Shown here in pieces: positions 16,295 through 24,087 of a stretch of 64,000 bases of DNA; within the stretch, counting starts at the first letter, position 1; every line of letters begins with the position of its first letter. Under the pieces are notes generated by a model. That model did not search any database and was not told where the DNA came from. It was given only the letters and a program-made list of their open reading frames with translations. The DNA is from Mesorhizobium sp. (GTDB lineage Bacteria; Pseudomonadota; Alphaproteobacteria; Rhizobiales; Rhizobiaceae). A program made the translations under genes and the position numbers. The stretch is taken from contig NZ_JANJTZ010000039.1 in NCBI RefSeq assembly GCF_024710845.1, forward strand, positions 1 to 64,000, in the 5' to 3' direction.

Positions 16295-17791
16295 GTGAAC
16301 ACCATCGACAGGCGACCTGGCCGGGAACAGGAAATCGAGAGCTTCGAACTACTGGTCGGCGGCAGGTCGCGGAACTCCACTGGAGGGCAGGTGTTCGAAC
16401 GCATCAACCCCGCAGACGGGTCGGTCGCGGGCATCTTCGCCAACGGCACGGCGCACGACGCGCAGGATGCAATCCTTTGCGCCCGCCAGGCATTCGATAT
16501 GGGTGGCTGGCCGCAGACGCCGGCGCGTGTGCGCTTCGATATCCTCAGCCGCACCGCGGCGCTTATCGAGAAGAATGCTCAAGCGCTGGCGATGCGCATG
16601 GTGCTGGAATCCGGCAAGCCGCTGCGCACCGCGCTCGGTGAGGTCCAGGGTGCCGTCAAAACATTCCAGTTCTATGCCGGTCAGGCACTGGCGCTCGAAG
16701 GCTCGGCGATCAGCGACCGAATCCCGGACGCATTCGGGCTGATCCTGCACGAGCCCGTCGGGGTCGCTGGCTTCATCACGCCGTGGAACTTTCCGCTCCT
16801 CAATCCGGCGTGCAAGATCGCACCGGCCCTTGCCGCGGGGTGCACTGTGGTCATCAAGCCGTCCCATCTGTGCTCCGGTCCGGCCGTGCTGCTTGTACGC
16901 CTTCTGCACGAGGCAGGTTTGCCCGAGGGTGTTTGCAACATCGTCACCTCGGACATCGAGCGGGGCGGTGTGGTCGGACAGGAGTTGGCCGCGTCGCCTC
17001 TGATCGACAAGATTGCCTTCACCGGCTCCACCGCCACCGGGAGAGCGGTCATGCGCACAGCCTCCGAGACCAACAAGAAGGTGGCGCTGGAACTCGGCGG
17101 CAAATCCGCCAACATCGTCTTCGACGACGCGCCGTTCGCGCTTGCGGCGCAGACCGCCATCAGCGCGTTCTGCTACAATAGCGGCCAACAATGCTCGGCC
17201 GGTACGCGCCTGCTGGTCCAGCGCGGCGTCCACGAAGAGTTCGTCGAGGCGATCGTCGCCGAGGCCGGCAGGCAGGTAGTGGGCGACCCCAGCCAGACCG
17301 CCACGACAATGGGGCCTCTGGTGAACGACGAGCAGTATCGCCGCGTGCTGTCCTACATCGATGTCGGCGCAGAAAGCGGCCGACTGGTTGCAGGCGGCAA
17401 GCCGAAACAGATCGCCACGACCGGTGGGTTCTACGTCGAGCCGACCATCTTCGACGGCGTTTCGAACGACGCACGGATCGCGCAGGAAGAGGTTTTCGGG
17501 CCCGTCCTTTCCGTCATTCCCTTCGACACCGAGCAGGACGCCATCCGGCTTGCAAACGAGAGCCGCTATGGTCTCGCCGGAGGCGTTTGGAGCAGGTCGC
17601 TCGATACCGCCATCCGCGTGGTCAAGGGCGTCCGCACGGGCAAGATGTTCGTCAACAGCTACAATTCGGCCGGCATCGATGACATGCCGCACGGCGGTTA
17701 CAAGGACAGCGGGGTTGGTCGCGAATTCGGCCGCGAGGGGCTCCGGGAATTCCAGCAGACAAAGACCGTACAAATAAAGCTCTCCGCTTAG
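16295..17791 (+). CDS. NAD(P)-dependent aldehyde dehydrogenase
   Basis: A 498-residue aldehyde dehydrogenase that oxidises an aldehyde to the acid. The catalytic Cys is in YNSGQQCSAGTR and the general-base Glu in ALELGGKSANIVF. The cofactor motif is FTGSTATGR, and GFITPWNFPLLNPACK is the usual N-terminal block. I place the start at the GTG at 16295 because GGAGGAG precedes it and the length then matches the family. The longer frame would begin inside operator copy 4. The ABC importer genes follow 79 bp downstream on the same strand. Confidence 0.9.
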   Translation: MNTIDRRPGREQEIESFELLVGGRSRNSTGGQVFERINPADGSVAGIFANGTAHDAQDAILCARQAFDMGGWPQTPARVRFDILSRTAALIEKNAQALAMRMVLESGKPLRTALGEVQGAVKTFQFYAGQALALEGSAISDRIPDAFGLILHEPVGVAGFITPWNFPLLNPACKIAPALAAGCTVVIKPSHLCSGPAVLLVRLLHEAGLPEGVCNIVTSDIERGGVVGQELAASPLIDKIAFTGSTATGRAVMRTASETNKKVALELGGKSANIVFDDAPFALAAQTAISAFCYNSGQQCSAGTRLLVQRGVHEEFVEAIVAEAGRQVVGDPSQTATTMGPLVNDEQYRRVLSYIDVGAESGRLVAGGKPKQIATTGGFYVEPTIFDGVSNDARIAQEEVFGPVLSVIPFDTEQDAIRLANESRYGLAGGVWSRSLDTAIRVVKGVRTGKMFVNSYNSAGIDDMPHGGYKDSGVGREFGREGLREFQQTKTVQIKLSA

Positions 17792-17870
17792 GATCGCGCT
17801 ATAGTTCGTCTACCGGGGCGCCGCGGGTTGGAGAAAGCGCCGCGCCGGAAGCAATGGGAGGATTGCCGGC

Positions 17871-18665
17871 ATGGTGCCGATCGTCGAGTTCGATAGGGTT
17901 TCGAAAGTATTCTTTAAGGGCAGCACGCAGGTGCATGCCCTCCAGAATGTGTCGCTGCAGGTGCGACCGGGCGAGTTGCTAGCGGTCGTGGGACCGAGCG
18001 GCTGCGGCAAGTCCACGCTGCTCAACCTGACCGCGGGCCTGATGCAGCCCGGCATGGGCGAGGTGCGCTATGACGGGAGTGCAGTCGACTCCGTCAATAC
18101 GCAGGTCGCGTATGTCACGCAGAAGGACAACCTACTGCCCTGGCGCACGGTGGAATCGAATGTTGGCCTCCCGCTTGAAGTCGGTCGCCACCGCGACATG
18201 CCGGCGATTCAGAAGCGCGAGCGCGTTGCACGCTACATCGCCATGGTCGGCCTCAAGGGCTTCGAGAACCACTTTCCGGCAGAGCTTTCGGGCGGGATGC
18301 GCAAGCGCGCCCAGCTTGCCCGCTCCCTGGTCTACGAACCCGACACTCTGTTGATGGACGAGCCCTTCGGCGCGCTCGACGCCCAGCTCAAGCTGACCTT
18401 GCAGGCCGAACTTCTGAAGACCTGGGAAGGATCGGGAAAGACGCTGATTTTCGTTACCCACGACCTCACCGAGGCGATTTCACTGGCCGATCGCATCATT
18501 GTCATGTCCTCGCGGCCCGGCACCATCCGCAGCATCGCGGAAATCCGGCTTCCGCGCCCACGCGACGTGTTCCAGGTTCGCTTCTCGCCGGAGTTTGGAG
18601 ACTATTTCGAGACGCTGTGGGCCGCCCTCAGGGAAGATATGAAGCACGGGACGGAGCTGCATTGA
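17871..18665 (+). CDS. ABC transporter ATP-binding protein, NitT/TauT (SsuB) type
   Basis: A 264-residue importer ATPase. Walker A is GPSGCGKSTLL near residue 43, the signature is LSGGMRKRAQLAR and Walker B is LLMDEPFGALDAQ, followed by the switch HDLTEA. The overall form is that of nitrate/sulfonate/taurine-type importers. GGGAGG precedes the ATG. Its TGA overlaps the permease ATG by one base (TGATG). It powers uptake through the permease and binding protein that follow. The substrate is probably the acid degraded by this cluster. Confidence 0.92.
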   Translation: MVPIVEFDRVSKVFFKGSTQVHALQNVSLQVRPGELLAVVGPSGCGKSTLLNLTAGLMQPGMGEVRYDGSAVDSVNTQVAYVTQKDNLLPWRTVESNVGLPLEVGRHRDMPAIQKRERVARYIAMVGLKGFENHFPAELSGGMRKRAQLARSLVYEPDTLLMDEPFGALDAQLKLTLQAELLKTWEGSGKTLIFVTHDLTEAISLADRIIVMSSRPGTIRSIAEIRLPRPRDVFQVRFSPEFGDYFETLWAALREDMKHGTELH

Positions 18666-19519
18666 TGTCGAACGCCATTGAAGTCGCCATGACCCGACCG
18701 ATCGTCGAGAAGCCTGAGGCCGATGTCTTCGCCGTCGATCCCAGCATCCGCGCCCGCAGGCGCGAAAACACCCTCGTCATCGCGCTGCGGATCGCGCTTT
18801 CCGTTGTCTTGCTCGGCGGGTGGGAACTCGCCAGCGGTACGATTGTCAGCCCGTTCTGGGTTAGCAGCCCGAGCCTGATCTTCTTCGCGCTGGTCGAGAT
18901 GGTGGCGAGTGGCGGCCTGCCGTTCGCGATATTCTCGACAATGCTGGTCGCAGCCTCCGGTTTTGTGCTCGGTATCGCCATCGGCGTCGGCCTTGGCGTG
19001 CTGTTCGGGGTGAACCGCATCGTGGCGCGTGTGCTCGATCCATACCTCACCGGCCTTTATACGCTGCCGCGCGTCGCGCTGGTACCGCTTTTCATCCTAT
19101 GGTTCGGCCTCGGCTTCGAGATGAAGACGATCTTCACCGCCTTGCTCGTCTTCTTCCCCATCTTCATGAACACGCTGGCCGGCATCCGCGACGTGGACGA
19201 CGATCTCATCGATGTGATCCGTGTCATGGGCGCCTCGCGGCGCGACACGATATTCAAAGTTCTGGTGCCTTCGGCGCTAGCCTGGGTCTTCGCAGGGCTG
19301 CGCATTTCCGTGCCATTCGCGCTGATCGGTGCCGTTTTGGCGGAGATGTTCTCGTCCAGCGAAGGACTCGGATACATCATCTCGAACACCGCGAACCAGT
19401 TCGATACGGCCGGGCTGTTCGCTGCCCTCGTCGTCACGACGATTCTCGGTCTCGCGCTTGATTGGCTGGTCGGCATGGTCGAGAGGCGGGTGCTGCGGTG
19501 GCAGCACAAGCGCCACTGA
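18665..19519 (+). CDS. ABC transporter permease, NitT/TauT (SsuC) type
   Basis: A 284-residue inner-membrane protein with about six hydrophobic segments. It has the EAA-like loop DVIRVMGASRRDTIFKVLVP that docks to the ATPase. The last part, IISNTANQFDTAGLFAALVV, is typical of SsuC/TauC permeases. It is translationally coupled to the ATPase gene. It ends three bases before operator copy 5, so the binding-protein gene downstream probably has its own regulated promoter. Confidence 0.92.
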   Translation: MSNAIEVAMTRPIVEKPEADVFAVDPSIRARRRENTLVIALRIALSVVLLGGWELASGTIVSPFWVSSPSLIFFALVEMVASGGLPFAIFSTMLVAASGFVLGIAIGVGLGVLFGVNRIVARVLDPYLTGLYTLPRVALVPLFILWFGLGFEMKTIFTALLVFFPIFMNTLAGIRDVDDDLIDVIRVMGASRRDTIFKVLVPSALAWVFAGLRISVPFALIGAVLAEMFSSSEGLGYIISNTANQFDTAGLFAALVVTTILGLALDWLVGMVERRVLRWQHKRH

Positions 19520-19521
19520 AT

Positions 19522-19533
19522 ATGTTCGAACAT
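19522..19533. promoter_or_regulatory. Operator copy 5 (ATGTTCGAACAT)
   Basis: A perfect palindrome matching ATGTNCGNACAT, directly after the permease stop codon. It is 86 bp upstream of copy 6, the same spacing as copies 1 and 2. Confidence 0.7.
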
Positions 19534-19607
19534 TTATGTGTGGAGTTGCGCATGAATCGATGCGGTTACCCTCGGTATGACGCATAGAGAGGTTGACTCC
19601 TCCACAA

Positions 19608-19619
19608 ATGTTCGTACAT
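19608..19619. promoter_or_regulatory. Operator copy 6 (ATGTTCGTACAT)
   Basis: A copy of ATGTNCGNACAT about 40 bp upstream of the binding-protein start. Its core is identical to copy 2. Together with copy 5 it could form a looped repression complex over the binding-protein promoter. Confidence 0.72.
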
Positions 19620-19659
19620 TTAAATTGCAATACTGATCGTGCTTCTAGGGAGGAACAGC

Positions 19660-20751
19660 ATGAGTGACCAATTCCGCATGACACGCAGGCGTCTGCTTCA
19701 GCTTGGTGCTGCTGCCGGCGCATTCGCCGGCGCCCTGCCGATGGGCAGCACCAGGCTGCTCGCGGCCGGGTCTGACAAGGTGAAGATCATCCACGCCTCG
19801 CCTGCCACCTTGCTGCTCTGGTCCGTGACCTATCTGGCCGAGGACATGGGCTATTACAAGGAAGAGGGGCTTGACGTCGAACGCGCCGGCCTCGGCGGCG
19901 GTCCCGCCGCAATGACCGCGCTGCTGGCAGGAGAAGGCACCGTAAACGTCTCAGCCCCTGGCGAATGCCTCGCCGCCAACGCGCGGGGCCAGCGCATCAA
20001 GATCATCCAGGCCTATACGCGCAGCGATCCGTACACGATCTCGGTGACGAAGGCCTTCGCCGATGCGAACGGCATTACCGGCGCGAGCCCGCGCGAGCAG
20101 CGCGAGAAAGCGCTGACCGCCATGAAGGGTAAGCGGATCGGCATCACCGCGCCCGGAAGCAACACCGATCTCGTCGTTCGCATGGCGTTGCAGCAGGTCG
20201 GCCTCGATGCGAGCGAGGTCACGATCGTTCCGACCGGCTCGATCGTGAACATCATCTCGGCCCTCGCACAGGGCGCACTCGACGGCGGCGCGCTGCTGGC
20301 GCCGTTCACCGAGCAGACTGCGGTCGAGTTCGGCGCGGTGCCTTTGCTGGCGATCGCGGCGGGCGAGATACCGCTCGCAGGCCGCCTTCAGGGCCAGGTG
20401 CTGGAAGCCCGCCCGCAAGACCTCGCCGAGAAGCGGGACCTTTTCGCCGCCCTGATCCGGGCGGACCTGAAGGCCCTGAAATTCCTGAAGGAAGATCCGA
20501 ACGGCGCACGCGACAAGCTGCGCCAGACAAGGTTCTCCAAGATCAGCGATGCGGTATGGCCGGTCGCGTGGTCTGCGGCGCTGCCGATCTTCGCCTCGCC
20601 CTACGTGCCGAAGGACTCCATCCAGGCCTGGATCGAGACCGGCACCGTCGGCGGCAATCCCGATCCGAAGACCTTCCCCTATGACGAGATCCTCGACATG
20701 AGCCTCGTCGACGAGGGTCTTCGGAAGATCGGCTGGTCGGTGAAGAGCTGA
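19660..20751 (+). CDS. ABC transporter substrate-binding protein, NMT1/SsuA-like, Tat-exported
   Basis: A 363-residue periplasmic binding protein. MTRRRLLQLGAAAGAFAG is a twin-arginine signal with a cleavage region near LLAAGSD. The mature part begins KVKIIHASPATLLLWSVTY and continues with MGYYKEEGLDVE, typical of the NMT1/THI5-like family that binds small organic acids, sulfonates or pyrimidines. AGGGAGGAA precedes the ATG at 19660. It would supply the ATPase and permease encoded upstream. Its separate operator pair suggests higher or independent expression. Confidence 0.9.
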   Translation: MSDQFRMTRRRLLQLGAAAGAFAGALPMGSTRLLAAGSDKVKIIHASPATLLLWSVTYLAEDMGYYKEEGLDVERAGLGGGPAAMTALLAGEGTVNVSAPGECLAANARGQRIKIIQAYTRSDPYTISVTKAFADANGITGASPREQREKALTAMKGKRIGITAPGSNTDLVVRMALQQVGLDASEVTIVPTGSIVNIISALAQGALDGGALLAPFTEQTAVEFGAVPLLAIAAGEIPLAGRLQGQVLEARPQDLAEKRDLFAALIRADLKALKFLKEDPNGARDKLRQTRFSKISDAVWPVAWSAALPIFASPYVPKDSIQAWIETGTVGGNPDPKTFPYDEILDMSLVDEGLRKIGWSVKS

Positions 20752-20851
20752 CCCCTTCCTACCGCCGCGCCTTCCACGGCGCGGCGGCCCCGCCTCAGCC
20801 TGATCGCAATTCGTGCATCGGCCTCAAATCAAGCTCTGAAGAGACATCACC

Positions 20852-21274
20852 ATGGCCGACGACCTCTCTGCGTCGCTTCTGGACGGGCAGGAGATACGCG
20901 GCCTGATGGACCGTTACTGCCTCGCGCTCTTCAACGCCGACGCCGAGCTGCTCCTGTCGCTCTACTGGCCGGACGCGGTGGAGGAACATGGCGAGTATCG
21001 AGGAACCGCCGCCGGGTTCGTAGCCCACTTCATGCTTGTCCTGCGCGCCAGGATCGGAACTGTTGCGACTGTGAGCTATCGCAGTATCGACTTCACGTCG
21101 CCGACAGAGGCAGTCGCCTTCGGCTTCGGCCATATCGTGACGGTTGCCGGCCCGGCAAACGATGCGAAGACGGCGCTTATCGCCACCCATTATCGCGACG
21201 AACTGCAGAAGCGCGACGGCGAATGGCGCATTGTGCGGCGAAAGGCCGACATGCTGGTCAAGCGCGCGATCTGA
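20852..21274 (+). CDS. NTF2-like (SnoaL-type) small protein
   Basis: A 140-residue protein with the cone-shaped NTF2-like fold. The opening LLDGQEIRGLMDRYCLALFN and the LLLSLYWPDAVEEHGEYRG block match the SnoaL-like family. That family includes ring-hydroxylase small subunits, ketosteroid isomerases and polyketide cyclases. The conserved C-terminal strand ends in WRIVRRKADMLVKR. It follows the binding-protein gene and converges on the ligase gene. An isomerase or lyase role on a cyclic intermediate is possible, but no catalytic residue can be assigned from sequence alone. Confidence 0.8.
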   Translation: MADDLSASLLDGQEIRGLMDRYCLALFNADAELLLSLYWPDAVEEHGEYRGTAAGFVAHFMLVLRARIGTVATVSYRSIDFTSPTEAVAFGFGHIVTVAGPANDAKTALIATHYRDELQKRDGEWRIVRRKADMLVKRAI

Positions 21275-21308
21275 CGTGCTGGCCTGCGGCGGCCAGGCCA
21301 ATGTCCGT

Positions 21309-22826
21309 TCAGTCGAGCAGCTTACGCAGCTCGGTCTTCAGCACCTTGCCGTAGTTGTTCTTCGGAAGGTCCTTGAGCCAGACATAGCGTTTAGGCCGCT
21401 TGAAGCGCGCCAACGCCGCGAGGCAATGGGCGTCGAGTTCCGCGGCGCTCAGCGCGTGCTCCGGTCTGGCGACCACGAAGGCCACAATGATCTCGCCCCA
21501 TTCCGCATCGCGCTGCCCGACAACCGACACCTCGGATATGCCGCCATGGCTGAGCAGAACCTCCTCGACCTCGCGCGGATAGACGTTCGAGCCGCCGCAG
21601 ATGATCACATCTTTGGAACGATCCGTCAGCGTCAGGTAGCCTTCGGCATCTATGCGGCCTATGTCACCGGTAAAGAGCCAGCCGTCGCGCAGGGCTGAAG
21701 CGGTGGCTTCCGGATTCTCCCAATAGCCGGCCATGACTGTCGGTCCCTTGACGATGATCTCGCCGTCCTGACCTTCCGCAAGCGGGCTGCCGTCCTCGTC
21801 GACTATGCGCAGCTCGACGACGCTGTGCGCCCTGCCTACCGAGGCGATCCGGGCGCGATGTCTGGGATCGCCCGTCAAGCCGTGGTCGGAGCGGGAGAGA
21901 GCCGTGATGGTCATCGGCGACTCGCCCTGGCCGTAGATCTGGACGAATTTGTCGCCCATAATCGCGAGCGCGCGCTCCATGTCCGACAGGTACATCGGCC
22001 CGCCGCCGTAGACGACGGTCCTGAGGCCATCGCCATCGCCCAGCCCGGCCTCCACCGCATCGACCAGGCGTCGCACCATGGTCGGCGCGGCGAAAAGCGA
22101 TGCATTTCCCAGCTGACTGGCCAGCGTCAGAACCTCCGGCGCGTCGAAGCCGCCGGTCTCGGGCACGCAATGCCGCGCCCCGGCGCGAACATGGATGAAA
22201 TTGTAGAGCCCCGCTCCGTGAGAGAGTGGCGCGGCGTAGATGGCCGTGTCATCGGGGCCGACCGTATCGACGTCGGCGAGATAGCTGAGCGACATGGCGA
22301 CCAGGTTGCCATGGGTCAGCATCGCGCCCTTCGGTCGGCCGGTTGTGCCGGACGTGTAGAACAGCCAGGCGAGGTCGGACGGCTGCCGAGCGGCTGGCGG
22401 AGGCAGATCGCTCCTGTGGTGCGGCGTGGCCGCTATGGGGTCATTGACCGCAAGGACCTGTATGCGGGCGCCTACCGCGGACCCGAGTTCCGCGAGATCG
22501 TCTTCGTCTGCGAGGACAATCTTCGCTCCGGCGTTTCCAACGATCCAGGCCGCTTCGTTGACATGAAGCTTGCGGTTGATCGGCACGGCAACCGCACCGA
22601 TCCACCATGTGGCGTATAAGCTTTCGAGATATTCTGTCCGGTTGGACATGTAGAGCGCGACCCTGTCACCAGGCTGAACCCGAAACCGAGACGCGAGCGC
22701 CGATCCACGGTCGGCAGCGCGCCCGGCGAATTGTGCGTAGTTCGCAACGACATCCGCTCCGTGTAGCAGGGCGGCCCGTTCCGGGTGTCTCTTCGCGGTG
22801 GCGCTAAGCCAATTGGCTATGTTCAT
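21309..22826 (-). CDS. Acyl-CoA ligase (AMP-forming)
   Basis: A 505-residue member of the adenylate-forming enzyme family. The AMP-binding motif YTSGTTGRPKGAMLTHGN lies near residue 155. YGQGESPMT and LFTGDIGRIDAEGYLTLTDR follow, and the C-terminal PKNNYGKVLK holds the catalytic lysine. It should activate a carboxylic acid to its CoA thioester, the entry step for the cluster. The ATG at 22826 is used; the frame extends to 22874 but that part lies across operator copy 7. No strong ribosome-binding site is visible. Confidence 0.92.
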   Translation of the reverse strand: MNIANWLSATAKRHPERAALLHGADVVANYAQFAGRAADRGSALASRFRVQPGDRVALYMSNRTEYLESLYATWWIGAVAVPINRKLHVNEAAWIVGNAGAKIVLADEDDLAELGSAVGARIQVLAVNDPIAATPHHRSDLPPPAARQPSDLAWLFYTSGTTGRPKGAMLTHGNLVAMSLSYLADVDTVGPDDTAIYAAPLSHGAGLYNFIHVRAGARHCVPETGGFDAPEVLTLASQLGNASLFAAPTMVRRLVDAVEAGLGDGDGLRTVVYGGGPMYLSDMERALAIMGDKFVQIYGQGESPMTITALSRSDHGLTGDPRHRARIASVGRAHSVVELRIVDEDGSPLAEGQDGEIIVKGPTVMAGYWENPEATASALRDGWLFTGDIGRIDAEGYLTLTDRSKDVIICGGSNVYPREVEEVLLSHGGISEVSVVGQRDAEWGEIIVAFVVARPEHALSAAELDAHCLAALARFKRPKRYVWLKDLPKNNYGKVLKTELRKLLD

Positions 22827-22843
22827 AAGTGTGATCCATGATA

Positions 22844-22855
22844 ATGTCCGGACAT
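22844..22855. promoter_or_regulatory. Operator copy 7 (ATGTCCGGACAT)
   Basis: A perfect palindrome with the same core as copy 1. It lies 18 bp upstream of the acyl-CoA ligase start and places the ligase in the same regulon. Confidence 0.75.
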
Positions 22856-23379
22856 TACCATGGGTCTTCGACAAGCGCTAGGCCGACGGGGCGATGTGGG
22901 ATCGGATGACTGAGAAATTCTCGTTGCTGCATCAAACCCCGAGCAGCGCCGCGGAATTTATCCAGAAGGCAGTCGCCGCCATTCAGGCCGCTGTCTTTGA
23001 ATTGTCGACGACGAAGCCGGCCGCGGTTGCGCTGGCGGCAACAGCGCGGACGACGCGCCCCCCAGCGTGCATCATCAAGCGCCGGGTACCAACGATGTCC
23101 GCTTTTCAGCGACGGTGAAGTCGCACTCTTCGGCAGTAATGGCCGCGCTTAGCGGCCAATTGTCAGTGAAAAACAAGGGCTGCCCCGCGCCGAGACCCGG
23201 CTTCGCGGTCACCACGCGGTCACCGTCTCCGCATTTCGCCGCGGCTCCAGAAAGTTCACACGATTATTATTCAGTTCCAATATCGCCAGTGTCACGAATA
23301 CCGAACGAATGCACATTCTGGCGCACCGAGGCTCACCCACCAATACTCGCTTTAAATACCTGGATGTCCTAATTTCTCG
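22856..23379. other. Gene-free stretch at the right end of the presumed island
   Basis: No supported gene. Frames here are short and carry no recognisable motif. The only structure I see is a 7-bp hairpin (TGGCCGC...GCGGCCA) near 23145, without a T-run. The stretch ends exactly where the tRNA-Gly fragment begins. Confidence 0.5.
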
Positions 23380-23425
23380 CTTGCCAAGGTTGGGGTCGAG
23401 GGTTCGAATCCCTTCGCCCGCTCCA
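23380..23425 (+). tRNA. tRNA-Gly(GCC) 3' fragment (putative attachment site)
   Basis: These 46 bases read as the 3' part of a tRNA-Gly with anticodon GCC: the anticodon loop and 3' strand (CTTGCCAAGG), variable region, T-arm GAGGGTTCGAATCCCTT and acceptor strand CGCCCGCTCCA with encoded CCA. The matching 5' half (acceptor GCGGGCG and D-arm) is absent upstream, so it is not a functional gene. A terminator follows at 23451. This is the classic footprint of site-specific integration into a tRNA gene: the displaced original 3' end stays at the distal junction. Confidence 0.85.
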
Positions 23426-23450
23426 GTTTTCCCAGGAAAATTGAATGCAT

Positions 23451-23482
23451 ACGACGAAGCCGCCGAAAGGCGGTTTTGTCGT
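23451..23482 (+). terminator. Rho-independent terminator of the ancestral tRNA-Gly gene
   Basis: CCGCC-GAAA-GGCGG followed by TTTT, extended outward by ACGAC/GTCGT pairing. It begins 26 bp after the tRNA 3' end and is probably the tRNA gene's own terminator, so sequence to the right belongs to the original chromosome. Confidence 0.7.
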
Positions 23483-24087
23483 TTCTGGCGCCATGATCAA
23501 GGTCCTCTGGTAGCGGCTCAGGTTTTTCCGCGGGCGTCGCCGACATTTCTTCCGAACCCCGGTGAATGTCGTCCCGAAGCCCGTCCGCGCTCCGATCGTT
23601 GCACGTAACGGCGGTCCCATCTCCCATCCCCTGGAGATGCCGTCTCCGGCCTCCTGCTCCCGCCCCCATGAAATCGCGCAAAAGCCGCGCCCACCCAGCC
23701 CATGTCGGCTGAGGCCGAAGCCTTTCCGACGTCCTCCGTATCGGGTGCCGTTGCGGCGCTTTCGACGGTCGGCTTTTTCACGAATATGAATGTTGCCTGC
23801 ACATGATTGAATTGCTTGAACACGACAGGTCATCGGCCACAATGCTCTCCAAGGCGACGGGCGAGGAATTTCGCGTCGCCGCGGAGGAGTTCAATACGGA
23901 TGGCCAGCGCGCGGAACATGCGTCCGATCCATCATTTTCCAATGCCTGAGCGCTCGCTCGCGCGTGGCGCTGAAAGCACGCCGGAGATCGTCGAGATGCC
24001 TGCCTCCGGCTGCGTCAGCCACGGCGTGCCGACCGCAGGCGTCGCGCTCGCGCGGTGGCCATCCACTTAAACGAAGAAGGTGCCAAA
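23483..24087. other. Gene-free 605-bp stretch
   Basis: No gene can be supported. A short frame beginning MIELLEHDRSS (near 23803, about 48 codons) has no recognisable motif and no clear ribosome-binding site. The promoter of the flavin monooxygenase gene should lie in the last 200 bp. Confidence 0.45.

Noticed and set aside
23380-23425. Functional tRNA-Gly gene
   Set aside because: The 5' acceptor strand and D-arm are absent, so only a fragment is present.
23803-23949. Short plus-strand frame beginning MIELLEHD
   Set aside because: About 48 codons, no ribosome-binding site and no recognisable family.
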